Shown piece by piece: positions 8,795 to 16,175 of a stretch of DNA of 60,303 bases. Both the position numbers and the translations under genes were made by a program. Each line of letters begins with the position of its first letter. Within the stretch, counting starts at the first letter, position 1. The DNA is from Pseudomonadota bacterium (GTDB lineage Bacteria > Myxococcota_A > UBA796 > GCA-2862545), in contig SXOB01000029.1 of assembly GCA_005776945.1 (NCBI GenBank), positions 1 through 60,303 of the forward strand, written 5' to 3'. The notes beneath the pieces are model-generated. The model did no database searches. It was given only the letters and a program-made list of their open reading frames with translations, and was not told the origin of the DNA.

Positions 8795-9439
8795 ATGTTG
8801 GGTGAACCGATCGAGATCGTCGTGCTTGGCGCCAGCGCCACCGTGTTGCCGGCCCGCCTGTTGTGGCGGGCCGACGAGGCCGTCGGCATCCAGGTCCACC
8901 CCACGCTCCCTCCGGGGACGCCCATCTGCATCCGCGACGCCGGCGGCGACGGTTGGATGCACGGATGCGTCGAAGGTGGCGGCGACGTGCTGCGGGTGTC
9001 TGTGCGCGGCGCTCAGCCCCGCGACCGCCGCGAGTTCAGCCGCGCCTGGGGCGCCATCCGCCTGCGGTGGTCGGTCGGAACGAACGAGGAACTCGACGCC
9101 TGGATGACCGGCGGCGACGTCTCCGGTCCGTTCTCGACGCCGGACCCGTTCATGGATTTCTCCGGGTCGGGCCTCAAATTCCATGATTCGGTCACGCCGC
9201 GCCCTGGCGAGATGCTCATGCTCGAGCTCGCCGTGGCGCGCGACTCACGGATGCACCGCGCCACCGCGCGCGTCATCCGCGTCACACCGATTCCGGATGA
9301 CGAGCGCGACGAGCGGCCGTTTGCACCCGGCGCCACGATTCCGACGCACGCCATTGCCGTGCACTTCGGGGACATCGCGCCGGGCACCACCGAGGCGCTC
9401 GCGTCCTTTGGTGAGCGCATCGCCGAGGCGATGCTGTAG
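8795..9439 (+). CDS. PilZ-domain c-di-GMP-binding protein
   Basis: A 214-residue cytosolic protein with YcgR-like organisation. The N-terminal half is a beta-rich domain and the C-terminal half is a PilZ domain. The two nucleotide-binding motifs are visible: RxxxR in RREFSR near residue 79 and DxSxxG in DFSGSGLKF near residue 121. Such proteins bind cyclic di-GMP and alter motility, secretion or polysaccharide synthesis by contact with a partner. It stands alone after the glycosyltransferase and converges on exonuclease III. A diguanylate cyclase is encoded elsewhere in the window (34694-36238), but no direct link can be shown. Confidence 0.8.
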   Translation: MLGEPIEIVVLGASATVLPARLLWRADEAVGIQVHPTLPPGTPICIRDAGGDGWMHGCVEGGGDVLRVSVRGAQPRDRREFSRAWGAIRLRWSVGTNEELDAWMTGGDVSGPFSTPDPFMDFSGSGLKFHDSVTPRPGEMLMLELAVARDSRMHRATARVIRVTPIPDDERDERPFAPGATIPTHAIAVHFGDIAPGTTEALASFGERIAEAML

Positions 9440-9451
9440 ATTCGACACGTA

Positions 9452-9534
9452 GGCCCCGAGCCGCCCACCTGGTGGGCGAAGACCCCCCTCGACGCCCACC
9501 CCCCTTCGCAAGGTTGTGCGGACGGCTCGGGGCC
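9452..9534. terminator. Nested inverted repeat between convergent genes
   Basis: Perfect 12-base arms (9452-9463 and 9523-9534, GGCCCCGAGCCG and its complement) enclose a second, almost perfect palindrome at 9462-9478 built around CCCACCTGGTGGG. The element fills the gap between the PilZ gene and exonuclease III, whose 3' ends face each other. It most likely acts as a bidirectional terminator. There is no long T-run, and the inner palindrome could equally be a protein-binding site. Confidence 0.55.
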
Positions 9535-9549
9535 ACGTGCTCCTTCTCG

Positions 9550-10341
9550 TCACACGTCGCGCGGACGTTGAGGGGGATCGGCCAGATCGATCCAAACCGG
9601 CGCGTGGTCGGACGTCGTCAACGCCGCCGCGCGGTCGATTCCCCCCCTCAGAACCCGCTCGGCCGCAGCCGCATTGCCGAGGAGGTGGTCGATGCGCCAC
9701 CCACGGTCCTCGACCCGCGCGCGCCCGCGGTTCGACCACCAGCTGTAGGGGCCCGGACCCGGACCGATGTGCGGGCGCACGAGGTCGACGAGACCCGTTG
9801 CGAGCAAATCGCCGAACCAGGCGCGCTCATGGGGCAGGAAGCCGCTGTTCTTTGCATTCGCCTTGGGGTCGTGGATGTCCATGGCCGTGGGCGCGACGTT
9901 GAGGTCGCCGCCAATGACAACAGGCTGCGACGACGACGCCAGCGACGCCGCCCATGGTAGGAACGACGCGCAAAAAGCATCTTTGCGCGCCTGCGACGCC
10001 GGGCTGGCGCTGCCAGATGGCAGGTAGACGCAGACCACGCGGATGCCGTCGATCACGACGTCGAGCACGCGCCCGTCGACGTCGTCGGGGCCGTACCCTC
10101 GCCGAACCTCGGCAAAGCGCTGGCGGCTCCACACCCCCGTGCCGGCGTACCCGAGCTTCTGCGCCGGGTGCCACGCGACCTTCCAAGTCGAGGGCGCCGC
10201 GATGTTTGGCGGCAGCTGTTCGGGCAGTGCCCGCACCTCCTGCAGCAACAGGACGTCGGGGCGAACCCGGCGCACGTCCGAAAGGAAGCCCTTCCGCACC
10301 GCTGCGCGTAGGCCGCCCACATTCCAAGTCGCGATCCGCAT
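9550..10341 (-). CDS. xth: Exodeoxyribonuclease III
   Basis: A 263-residue Mg2+-dependent exonuclease/AP endonuclease for base-excision repair. Motifs of the EEP fold are intact: ATWNVGGLRA at the amino terminus, LLQEVR with the metal-binding glutamate, the GGDLNVAP active-site loop, WRIDHLL, and TSDHAPVW with the catalytic histidine at the C terminus. Length and motif order match ExoIII. The ATG start faces the gene at 10410 across 68 bases. Confidence 0.92.
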   Translation of the reverse strand: MRIATWNVGGLRAAVRKGFLSDVRRVRPDVLLLQEVRALPEQLPPNIAAPSTWKVAWHPAQKLGYAGTGVWSRQRFAEVRRGYGPDDVDGRVLDVVIDGIRVVCVYLPSGSASPASQARKDAFCASFLPWAASLASSSQPVVIGGDLNVAPTAMDIHDPKANAKNSGFLPHERAWFGDLLATGLVDLVRPHIGPGPGPYSWWSNRGRARVEDRGWRIDHLLGNAAAAERVLRGGIDRAAALTTSDHAPVWIDLADPPQRPRDV

Positions 10342-10409
10342 GGCGGCCGCTAACGCCCGTGCCCGGCCGTCAAGGCCATTGGCAGGGGTTGGCGGGTTAG
10401 GTCCACCCC

Positions 10410-10793
10410 ATGGCGACTTGGCGCGAGATCGTCGACCACATCGGCCGGCACCACCGCCTCGACCGCGATGGCGGTACCGAGATCGCCGTTACGGTCCCGA
10501 CCGACGGCGGCCGCAATCAGCGGGTCCTCGTCACCCACCACGAAGCGCTCGGCGCAGACATCCTCGAAGTCCGATCGGCCTTCGCCGACGCGGCTCGCTT
10601 CGACGCCGACGCCCTCCTCGGGGAGTCCTTGGACTTGCCCATCGGTGCCATCGCCCGCCACGGCACCCGTCTGCTCGTCGTCGACAAGACGCCAATGGGC
10701 GACATGCCCGCCGCCGTCGCCGTCTTCCTCGTCGAAGCCGTCGCGCATACGGCAGACCGCCTGGAACAGCGGATGGGCCAGGACCGCTACTGA
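10410..10793 (+). CDS. Hypothetical protein, possibly chaperone-like fold
   Basis: A 127-residue soluble protein that I do not recognise. It starts with an amphipathic helix (MATWREIVDHIG), continues with alternating strands, and ends with a long helix (AAVAVFLVEAVAHTADRLEQRM). This helix-sheet-helix pattern resembles YbjN or type III chaperone folds, but that is only a shape argument. It has no cysteines and no signal peptide. It runs divergently from exonuclease III and overlaps the convergent pseudouridine synthase by seven bases. Confidence 0.65.
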   Translation: MATWREIVDHIGRHHRLDRDGGTEIAVTVPTDGGRNQRVLVTHHEALGADILEVRSAFADAARFDADALLGESLDLPIGAIARHGTRLLVVDKTPMGDMPAAVAVFLVEAVAHTADRLEQRMGQDRY

Positions 10794-11410
10794 CCCTGCG
10801 CCCACTCGGGCCATGGCGACGTCGCCCACCGCCCATCCGGCCCGTCGACCGCGCCATGATGGAGGCGGAAGCCACCGGGGCCCCCGCCGTAGAGCGCGTC
10901 GCCAGCGAGCGGAAGGCCCACGAACGCTGCGTGGACGCGGATTTGGTGCATGACACCCGTCGTGATCCGCGCCTCCCACACGTCGCCGTGGACCCGCCGA
11001 AGTGCAGTGGACGCCGAATACCAGCGGCCGCGATGCGGCGTCTCCCGGCCTCGCTGGACGATCATCTTCCGACGGTCGCGGGCGGCATGGGCGACCGGGA
11101 GGTCGATGGCGTGCTCGTTCCAAGGGACGTCTTTGGCAGCCACGAAGCGGTAGGTCTTGGACAGGACGCCGGCCGCGAAGGCCTCGCGCAGCGCGGCGAG
11201 GTCGCCTGGCGTGCTCGCAACGAGGACGGCACCGCTTGTGGCCGTGTCCAGTCGGTGGGCGATGCCTCCCTCGAAACCTACAGGCCACGGCCCTTCGCCA
11301 AGCCGCCCCTCAGCCTTCAACGAGGCAAACAGGGACGCGCCCCTCGGCTGGCCATGCGGCGGAAAGACGGGGACTCCGGCCGCCTTCTCCGCCACAAAAT
11401 AGGCCGACAC
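10787..11410 (-). CDS. RluA-family RNA pseudouridine synthase, no S4 domain
   Basis: A 207-residue catalytic core that isomerises uridine in RNA. The catalytic aspartate is Asp55 in AHRLDTATSG. It is followed by the KTYRF strand near residue 85 and GVMHQIRVH near residue 155, the usual RluA substrate-binding motifs. The chain begins almost directly with the core and lacks the N-terminal S4 RNA-binding domain, as in the TruC/RluA short group. The RNA target (rRNA or tRNA) cannot be inferred. Confidence 0.85.
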   Translation of the reverse strand: MSAYFVAEKAAGVPVFPPHGQPRGASLFASLKAEGRLGEGPWPVGFEGGIAHRLDTATSGAVLVASTPGDLAALREAFAAGVLSKTYRFVAAKDVPWNEHAIDLPVAHAARDRRKMIVQRGRETPHRGRWYSASTALRRVHGDVWEARITTGVMHQIRVHAAFVGLPLAGDALYGGGPGGFRLHHGAVDGPDGRWATSPWPEWAQGQ

Positions 11411-11484
11411 GCGCGCTCCGGGTGAACCCGCGCCTTCGGCACGCCACCCCCTGCGCGTTAGCCAATCGGATCACGGAGCGCGAC

Positions 11485-12141
11485 ATGATCAAGAAGCTGT
11501 TGCTTGGCGCCGCGGGCGGCCTCGGAATCGGCGCCATTACGCTCGTGGGTGCAGTCTCGATGCAGCCGGACACGAGCCACATCGAACGTACGGGCCTCGT
11601 CCACGCGCGCCCCGAAATCGTTCACGGCCTCGTGGCCGACTTCAAGCTCTGGCCGCAGTGGTCGCCCTGGGAAGCCATGGATCCGACGATGGCCCACACC
11701 TACTCTGGCGCCGAGAAGGGCGAAGGCGCCATCACGACGTGGAAGGGCAACAGCGACGTCGGCGAAGGCAAGATGACGATCACGAAGGCGAGCCCCGAGC
11801 GCCTCGACATCCTGCTCGAGTTCGTCGCGCCGTTCGCGGCCACCAACGACACGGCCTTCACGTTCGCCGCGGCCGAAGGTGGCACGCAGGTCACCTGGAT
11901 CATGGACGGCGAAAACAACTTCGCATCGAAGATGTTCGGCATGATGGTCGACATGGACGCCATGATTGGCGCCGACTTCGAGCGGGGCCTGTCGCAACTC
12001 GACAAGGTGGCCTCCGCCACCGAAGCGACCCGCAAGTCCGAAGAAGAGGCCGCTGCTGCCGCCGCCGCCGCAATCGCTGCAGCGGAGCCCGCCGCCGGCG
12101 AGCCCGGCGCTCCGGCGACCGCCCTTCCCGCCGGGCACTGA
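11485..12141 (+). CDS. Membrane-anchored SRPBCC (polyketide cyclase-like) protein
   Basis: A 218-residue protein with an N-terminal hydrophobic anchor (MIKKLLLGAAGGLGIGAITLVG) and then a START/SRPBCC hydrophobic-pocket domain. The domain opens with the family stretch VHARPEIVHGLVADFKLWPQWSPWE. The last 40 residues are an alanine- and glutamate-rich low-complexity tail. Such domains bind lipids or other small hydrophobic molecules; the ligand is unknown. ATG at 11485 is preceded by a weak ACGGAG. A hairpin and a repeated 46-base element follow the stop. Confidence 0.78.
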   Translation: MIKKLLLGAAGGLGIGAITLVGAVSMQPDTSHIERTGLVHARPEIVHGLVADFKLWPQWSPWEAMDPTMAHTYSGAEKGEGAITTWKGNSDVGEGKMTITKASPERLDILLEFVAPFAATNDTAFTFAAAEGGTQVTWIMDGENNFASKMFGMMVDMDAMIGADFERGLSQLDKVASATEATRKSEEEAAAAAAAAIAAAEPAAGEPGAPATALPAGH

Positions 12142-12202
12142 GGCCGAGCGCAGCGTCATTGGGGCTTCGGGGCCGCTGCGCCGCGTGCCCTCGCCAAACC
12201 AC

Positions 12203-12230
12203 CACGGCGCCTCCCGAGGGAGACGCCGTG
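12203..12230. terminator. Strong hairpin between convergent genes
   Basis: The arms CACGGCG (12203-12209) and CGCCGTG (12224-12230) are perfect, and CTCC/GGAG inside continues the stem around a CGAG loop. It lies between the convergent genes ending at 12141 and 12283. It is probably a bidirectional terminator, although no T-run follows. Confidence 0.55.
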
Positions 12231-12276
12231 GGGCGGGATGCCCCCGCGGGCGCAGCAGGACGGCGCTTTGCAGCAG
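12231..12276 (+). repeat. 46-base intergenic repeat, copy 1
   Basis: This 46-base stretch matches 29154-29199 at 44 of 46 positions, in the same orientation. It contains GCGGG-ATGCC-CCCGC, which can form a hairpin, then CGCAGCAGGACGGCG and a short T-run. Both copies sit between convergent genes, directly behind a gene for an SRPBCC-fold protein. The family is not one I recognise. Confidence 0.75.
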
Positions 12277-12282
12277 TGCCGC

Positions 12283-13062
12283 TCAGGGCTTGGTGTAGAT
12301 CCAGAGGTAGCGGTCGCCAGCCAAGTTCTGGCCGAAGCAGTTCGATGCTTCCCAGGTGCAGCCGTTGTTCACCGTCAGGTTGAGCGAGGTCTCCGAGCAC
12401 CCATTTCCGTTTTGCCACCAGCTCACGGCCACATGCGGGTGATTGCCCGTGGCGTAGATCTGGTTCTCCGCATACGCGAAGTTGGCATTGTAGATCAGGC
12501 CCGTCTCGGGGTACGCAACGAGGCCGTCGCGGAACGGGTTCTTGCTGACGTCGATGTAGCGGTAGGTCGACAGGTCGCGTCCACACACGACGCGGACTTC
12601 GTTGTCTGAAGGACCCGCGCAGTCCGCGCCCCAGGCGGTCGGAATCTCGACCCCGCCGGCAGTGTCGTAGTAGCCTTGGCACTGGGTCCAGCCGTCTGCG
12701 GTCATGTCCGGGCCCACCGATTGGCCCGCGAGCGGAATCTGCGAGGCCGCGCTGAGCGTGCACGTCGTCACGTCGAGCGCCTGCATGAACATGCCGCAAG
12801 CACCGGCGCCAAGCGTGGGGGACATGTTCAGGTTGCCCGACGCATCCGCGGCCGCCAACTTGCGGGCCACCGGCGACGCCAAACCCGTTGTGACGGTGCA
12901 GCCGTCGACGACGATGACGTCGCCACCTGTGGTGGTTCCGGACAGCAACCGCACGTCGGCGCTTGGCGTGGCACTCGTCACGGTGAGCAGTGTCTTCCCA
13001 GGGCAGCCTCCCGCGACGTCGAGAACGATCGCGAGGGCGAAGGCAGAAATCAACATGACCAT
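12283..13062 (-). CDS. Secreted hypothetical protein
   Basis: A 259-residue protein with a hydrophobic, uncharged amino terminus (MVMLISAFALAIVL) that should act as signal peptide or anchor. The rest is rich in Thr, Gly, Asn and Trp and has about ten cysteines (for example GACGMF, TTCTLS, DGCTVT, SNCFGQ), consistent with disulfides in the periplasm or outside the cell. The middle of the chain carries CQGYYDTAGG and DNEVRVVCG. I do not recognise the family. It ends near a repeat element and lies downstream of the response regulator on the opposite side of that regulator's stop. Confidence 0.7.
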   Translation of the reverse strand: MVMLISAFALAIVLDVAGGCPGKTLLTVTSATPSADVRLLSGTTTGGDVIVVDGCTVTTGLASPVARKLAAADASGNLNMSPTLGAGACGMFMQALDVTTCTLSAASQIPLAGQSVGPDMTADGWTQCQGYYDTAGGVEIPTAWGADCAGPSDNEVRVVCGRDLSTYRYIDVSKNPFRDGLVAYPETGLIYNANFAYAENQIYATGNHPHVAVSWWQNGNGCSETSLNLTVNNGCTWEASNCFGQNLAGDRYLWIYTKP

Positions 13063-13140
13063 GAAACACCTCAGTTGGTAGCCTTGGCCAATGCAGGGAG
13101 GGTTTCATGCAACGACCGGTCTTCCAGCGGCGTTATCGCC

Positions 13141-13836
13141 TCATCGGTGGGGAGCAGAGGTCCAACGATACCCCACACCTCGGAGCGTCTGGAGTTGAAC
13201 CCCCGCCGACCCGAGCTTCGCCCGGAGACGCTTGACATGCGTGTCCACCGCGCGGCTCGTCAGCTGGTGGCCCCCTCCGCGCGTATTGGCGAGTACGGCT
13301 TCGCGCGAAAGGGCTCGGCCTCGATGCCTCAGAAACGCCACCAACAGCCGAAACTCCATCGGCGTCAACTCCAATTCCCGACGGTCCACCCAGGCGCGGT
13401 GGGTCGCCTGATCGACGCGCAGCGAACCATCCACCAGTTCATCGCCGACGCGCTCGGAGGGGCGCATGCGCCGCAGGAGCGCCCGCACCCGAAGGACGAG
13501 CTCGCGGATGCTGAACGGTTTGACGACGTAGTCGTCGGCACCGACCTCAAACCCGACGACGCGGTCCACCTCCTCCCCCAAGGCCGTGACCAGGACCACA
13601 GGCAGATCGGCGGTCGCAGTGTCGCGCCGGATGCTCCGGCACACGTCCAAGCCGCTGATCCCCGGCAAGCCGATGTCCAGCACGACTGCACACAGGAACG
13701 GCCATCGAGCGACGGCCTCGAGCGCTTCCGGACCGGTGACCGCCATGACGGGAGCGAAGCCCGCGCGCTCGAATGCCAACCGGAGTAGCCCCGATAGATC
13801 GGGGTCGTCTTCGCAAATGAGGATCGGCTGGGACAT
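13141..13836 (-). CDS. OmpR/PhoB-type two-component response regulator
   Basis: A 231-residue DNA-binding regulator. The receiver domain has the acidic pair EDD near the start, the phospho-acceptor aspartate in VVLDIGLPG, the switch threonine in LVTALG and lysine in YVVKPFS. The C-terminal winged helix has LTPMEFRLL, RAVDTHVKRLRAKLG and RGVGYRW, the standard OmpR-type sequence. ATG at 13836 is favoured over GTG at 13842. A CATAAT box at 13843-13848 on this strand would place the transcript start at or near the start codon, so the message may be leaderless. No histidine kinase gene is adjacent, so it is an orphan in this window. It is divergent from the Ton cluster. Confidence 0.92.
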   Translation of the reverse strand: MSQPILICEDDPDLSGLLRLAFERAGFAPVMAVTGPEALEAVARWPFLCAVVLDIGLPGISGLDVCRSIRRDTATADLPVVLVTALGEEVDRVVGFEVGADDYVVKPFSIRELVLRVRALLRRMRPSERVGDELVDGSLRVDQATHRAWVDRRELELTPMEFRLLVAFLRHRGRALSREAVLANTRGGGHQLTSRAVDTHVKRLRAKLGSAGVQLQTLRGVGYRWTSAPHR

Positions 13837-13842
13837 ACGCAC

Positions 13843-13903
13843 CCATTATGGGCGTGGAGTGACAACCTTGTGTCCGCACCGAAACCCTTTGTGCAGGTTT
13901 GTG
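13843..13903 (-). promoter_or_regulatory. Putative response-regulator operator: CACAA repeats and -10 box
   Basis: Read on the minus strand, CACAA occurs at 13903-13899, 13893-13889 and 13872-13868. The steps are 10 and 21 bases, one and two helical turns, so all copies face the same side. The first two are longer (CACAAA separated by CCTG). They lie directly upstream of a CATAAT -10 box for the regulator gene. Direct repeats at one-turn spacing are the usual binding layout of OmpR/PhoB proteins. The divergent Ton cluster shares this 259-base region. Confidence 0.5.
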
Positions 13904-14095
13904 TGACGACGGTTTAAGGTTCGCACTGAGCGCCGGATTGAAGCCGACTTACGAGAAATCGTAGCTGGATTGCCATCGTTTCGCCACAAGGGCCACGAAA
14001 GGGTCGCTTGGCATGGGGCACCCCATCGCCGTAAGGTGCGCACCTCGGGCCCCAGCCCTCTGGGACGTCCCCCGACGGAAACGAGGATCATGACC

Positions 14096-15430
14096 ATGCA
14101 ACTGCGCAGCGCATTGACGATCACCCTGGCGCTCGCGGCCTGCGGGCCGAACGGCGACACGACGGACACCACCGACGGAACCGACACCACCGACGACACC
14201 GATACGCTGGACACCACAAACACTCCTCCGGGCCCCAGCCCCACCGACGCAGAGTGCGTCGAAGAGAACGGCGCCTGCATCCTGGAAGGCACGTACACCG
14301 AGTCGATGCGCCTCACGAGCGACAAAGCGTGGCTGCTTCGCGGCAAAGTTCAGATCGGCGACGACGGCTCCGCCACGACGCTGACGATCCAGGCTGGCAC
14401 GACGGTCTATGGCGAGGCCGCCAGCAACGCCTTCCTCGTCATCGCCCGCGGCGCCAAGATCATGGCCGAGGGCACCGCTTCGTCGCCCATCGTGTTCACC
14501 TCCGACCAACCCGAGGGCACGCGCGCACGAGGAGACTGGGGCGGCGTGGCGATCAACGGCTACGGCCTCATCAACGGCTGCGCGGCGGGCGTCGACCCCT
14601 GCGAAGCCGAAGGCGAAGGCGGCACGGGCACCTATGGCGGCAACGACAACGCGGACAACAGCGGCGTCATGCGCTACGTCCGCATTCAGTTCGGTGGCAC
14701 CGAAATCAGCATCGACAACGAGATCAACGGTCTCGGCCTGCAGGGCGTTGGCTCGGGAACGGTCCTCGACCACATTCAAATCCACCGCAACACGGACGAC
14801 GGCATCGAGTTCTGGGGTGGCGCGGTCAACGCGTCTCATATTCTCGTGACAGACGCCGGCGACGACGGCATCGACTGGGACTTCGGATGGACCGGAAAGC
14901 TGCAGTACGCCATCGTCGACCAGGCAGACGACGCGGGCAACAACGGCACCGAGTGCGACAACAACGAAGCGAACCACCTGGCAACCCCGGTGAGCAGCCC
15001 CTGGATCAGCAACGTCACATTCCTGGGTTCGGAAGCGATCGCCGAAGACAATTTCGGCATGCTCTTCCGCCGCGGCGCGGCACCCAACTACAGCAACATC
15101 GCGGTCACCGGATTCACCAAGGCCTGCCTGTCGATCCGTGACACCGCAACCATCGACAACTTCTCCAGCGGGGCCGCATCGCTGGAGCGCGTCATGATGG
15201 ACTGCGCGACCGCCTTTGAGGACGCCGACGAGGAGCCGATCTTCAACGCCGGCAGCGGCAACGAGCTCGTGAACGACCTCGGCCTCGTAGGGTGGCTTCC
15301 CGATGGCGCCTCGCCGCTGCTCGGCGCGGGCCAGGCGCCGTCGGATCCCTGGTTTGAAGCCACCACGTTCGTGGGCGCCATCGGCACGGACGATTGGACC
15401 ACGGGTTGGACGAACACCGATGCGGACTAG
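14096..15430 (+). CDS. Beta-helix surface lipoprotein of the Ton cluster
   Basis: A 444-residue lipoprotein. The signal MQLRSALTITLALAAC puts the lipidated cysteine at residue 16. A Thr/Asp-rich linker of about 35 residues (TDTTDGTDTT type) follows, then a repetitive domain with LTIQAGTTVYG, IVFTSDQPEG, RGDWGGVAINGYG and IQIHRNTDDGIEFWGG. Those repeats look like a right-handed parallel beta helix. ATG at 14096 is preferred over 14090 because GAGGA at 14083-14087 is then eight bases away. It heads the Ton cluster, and its end overlaps the DUF3450 gene, so it is probably the surface ligand-binding or receptor-partner component. The ligand is unknown. Confidence 0.8.
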   Translation: MQLRSALTITLALAACGPNGDTTDTTDGTDTTDDTDTLDTTNTPPGPSPTDAECVEENGACILEGTYTESMRLTSDKAWLLRGKVQIGDDGSATTLTIQAGTTVYGEAASNAFLVIARGAKIMAEGTASSPIVFTSDQPEGTRARGDWGGVAINGYGLINGCAAGVDPCEAEGEGGTGTYGGNDNADNSGVMRYVRIQFGGTEISIDNEINGLGLQGVGSGTVLDHIQIHRNTDDGIEFWGGAVNASHILVTDAGDDGIDWDFGWTGKLQYAIVDQADDAGNNGTECDNNEANHLATPVSSPWISNVTFLGSEAIAEDNFGMLFRRGAAPNYSNIAVTGFTKACLSIRDTATIDNFSSGAASLERVMMDCATAFEDADEEPIFNAGSGNELVNDLGLVGWLPDGASPLLGAGQAPSDPWFEATTFVGAIGTDDWTTGWTNTDAD

Positions 15431-16175
15431 GTTCCTCGATCTTGCCCTTCTCGGGCTCCTCGGAGCACGAGAGGCCGGCGCCCAGGACATCGTCGACACC
15501 CGCGCCACAGAGCTTGCAAAGCTCCGGCGCGAGGTGGAGACGCTCTCGTCCGAATTGACCCTGCGCAAGGACGACATGCGAGGCCGACTCAAGGCCCTGG
15601 AAGCCCAGAACCTAGAAATCGAAGTGCAAATACGACGCGAAGAACTCCGCCTCGCCCAGCTCGCTGGCGAGGCCATGTCTCGCCGCAGCGAGTTGGAGGC
15701 ATACACGGCCCAAAGCACCGACTTGGTCGCGCCATTATTGGCGTCAATCGCCTCATTGCGCGCGGTCGTCGTGTCGGGACTTCCCTACAAAGTCACGGAG
15801 CGACTCGCTGACCTCGACCAACTGCGAGACCACGTTTCTGCCAGCATCACGACGCCCGAACTGGGTGTGGCACGGTTGTGGGCCTTCGCCGAAGACGAAT
15901 TGCGACTGAGCCGCGAAAACGGCCTGGACCGACAGGTTGTGCCCCTCGAAGGCCGCGAGGTGTTGGCCGACGTCGCGCGCCTCGGCATGGCGGCCCTGTA
16001 CTTTCGCACCGACGGCGGCGAGGTCGGCGTCGCCCTGCGGGACGCTTCGGGTTGGTCCTGGAGTGTTCTCGCCGACCGCGGCGAACAACTTGAGGTCGAG
16101 GCCCTCTTCGCCAAAATGAAACATGGCGTGCGGACCGGTTCGTTCACGCTCCCGAATCCCGAGGCATTGCCGTGA
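15420..16175 (+). CDS. DUF3450 periplasmic coiled-coil protein
   Basis: A 251-residue protein with a signal peptide (MRTRFLDLALLGLLGAREAGA) and a long coiled coil over about residues 30-110. A globular C-terminal part with LYFRTDGGEVG follows. DUF3450 proteins are regularly encoded next to TtpC-type ExbB genes in TonB2-like systems, where they are thought to help the energy-transducing complex in the periplasm. ATG at 15420 overlaps the end of the lipoprotein gene, and the stop overlaps the next GTG. Confidence 0.8.
   Translation: MRTRFLDLALLGLLGAREAGAQDIVDTRATELAKLRREVETLSSELTLRKDDMRGRLKALEAQNLEIEVQIRREELRLAQLAGEAMSRRSELEAYTAQSTDLVAPLLASIASLRAVVVSGLPYKVTERLADLDQLRDHVSASITTPELGVARLWAFAEDELRLSRENGLDRQVVPLEGREVLADVARLGMAALYFRTDGGEVGVALRDASGWSWSVLADRGEQLEVEALFAKMKHGVRTGSFTLPNPEALP

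Noticed and set aside
10787..11410. Short RluA-like gene as a truncated pseudogene
   Set aside because: Core motifs are complete and in order. Members without the S4 domain are normal, so there is no evidence of decay.
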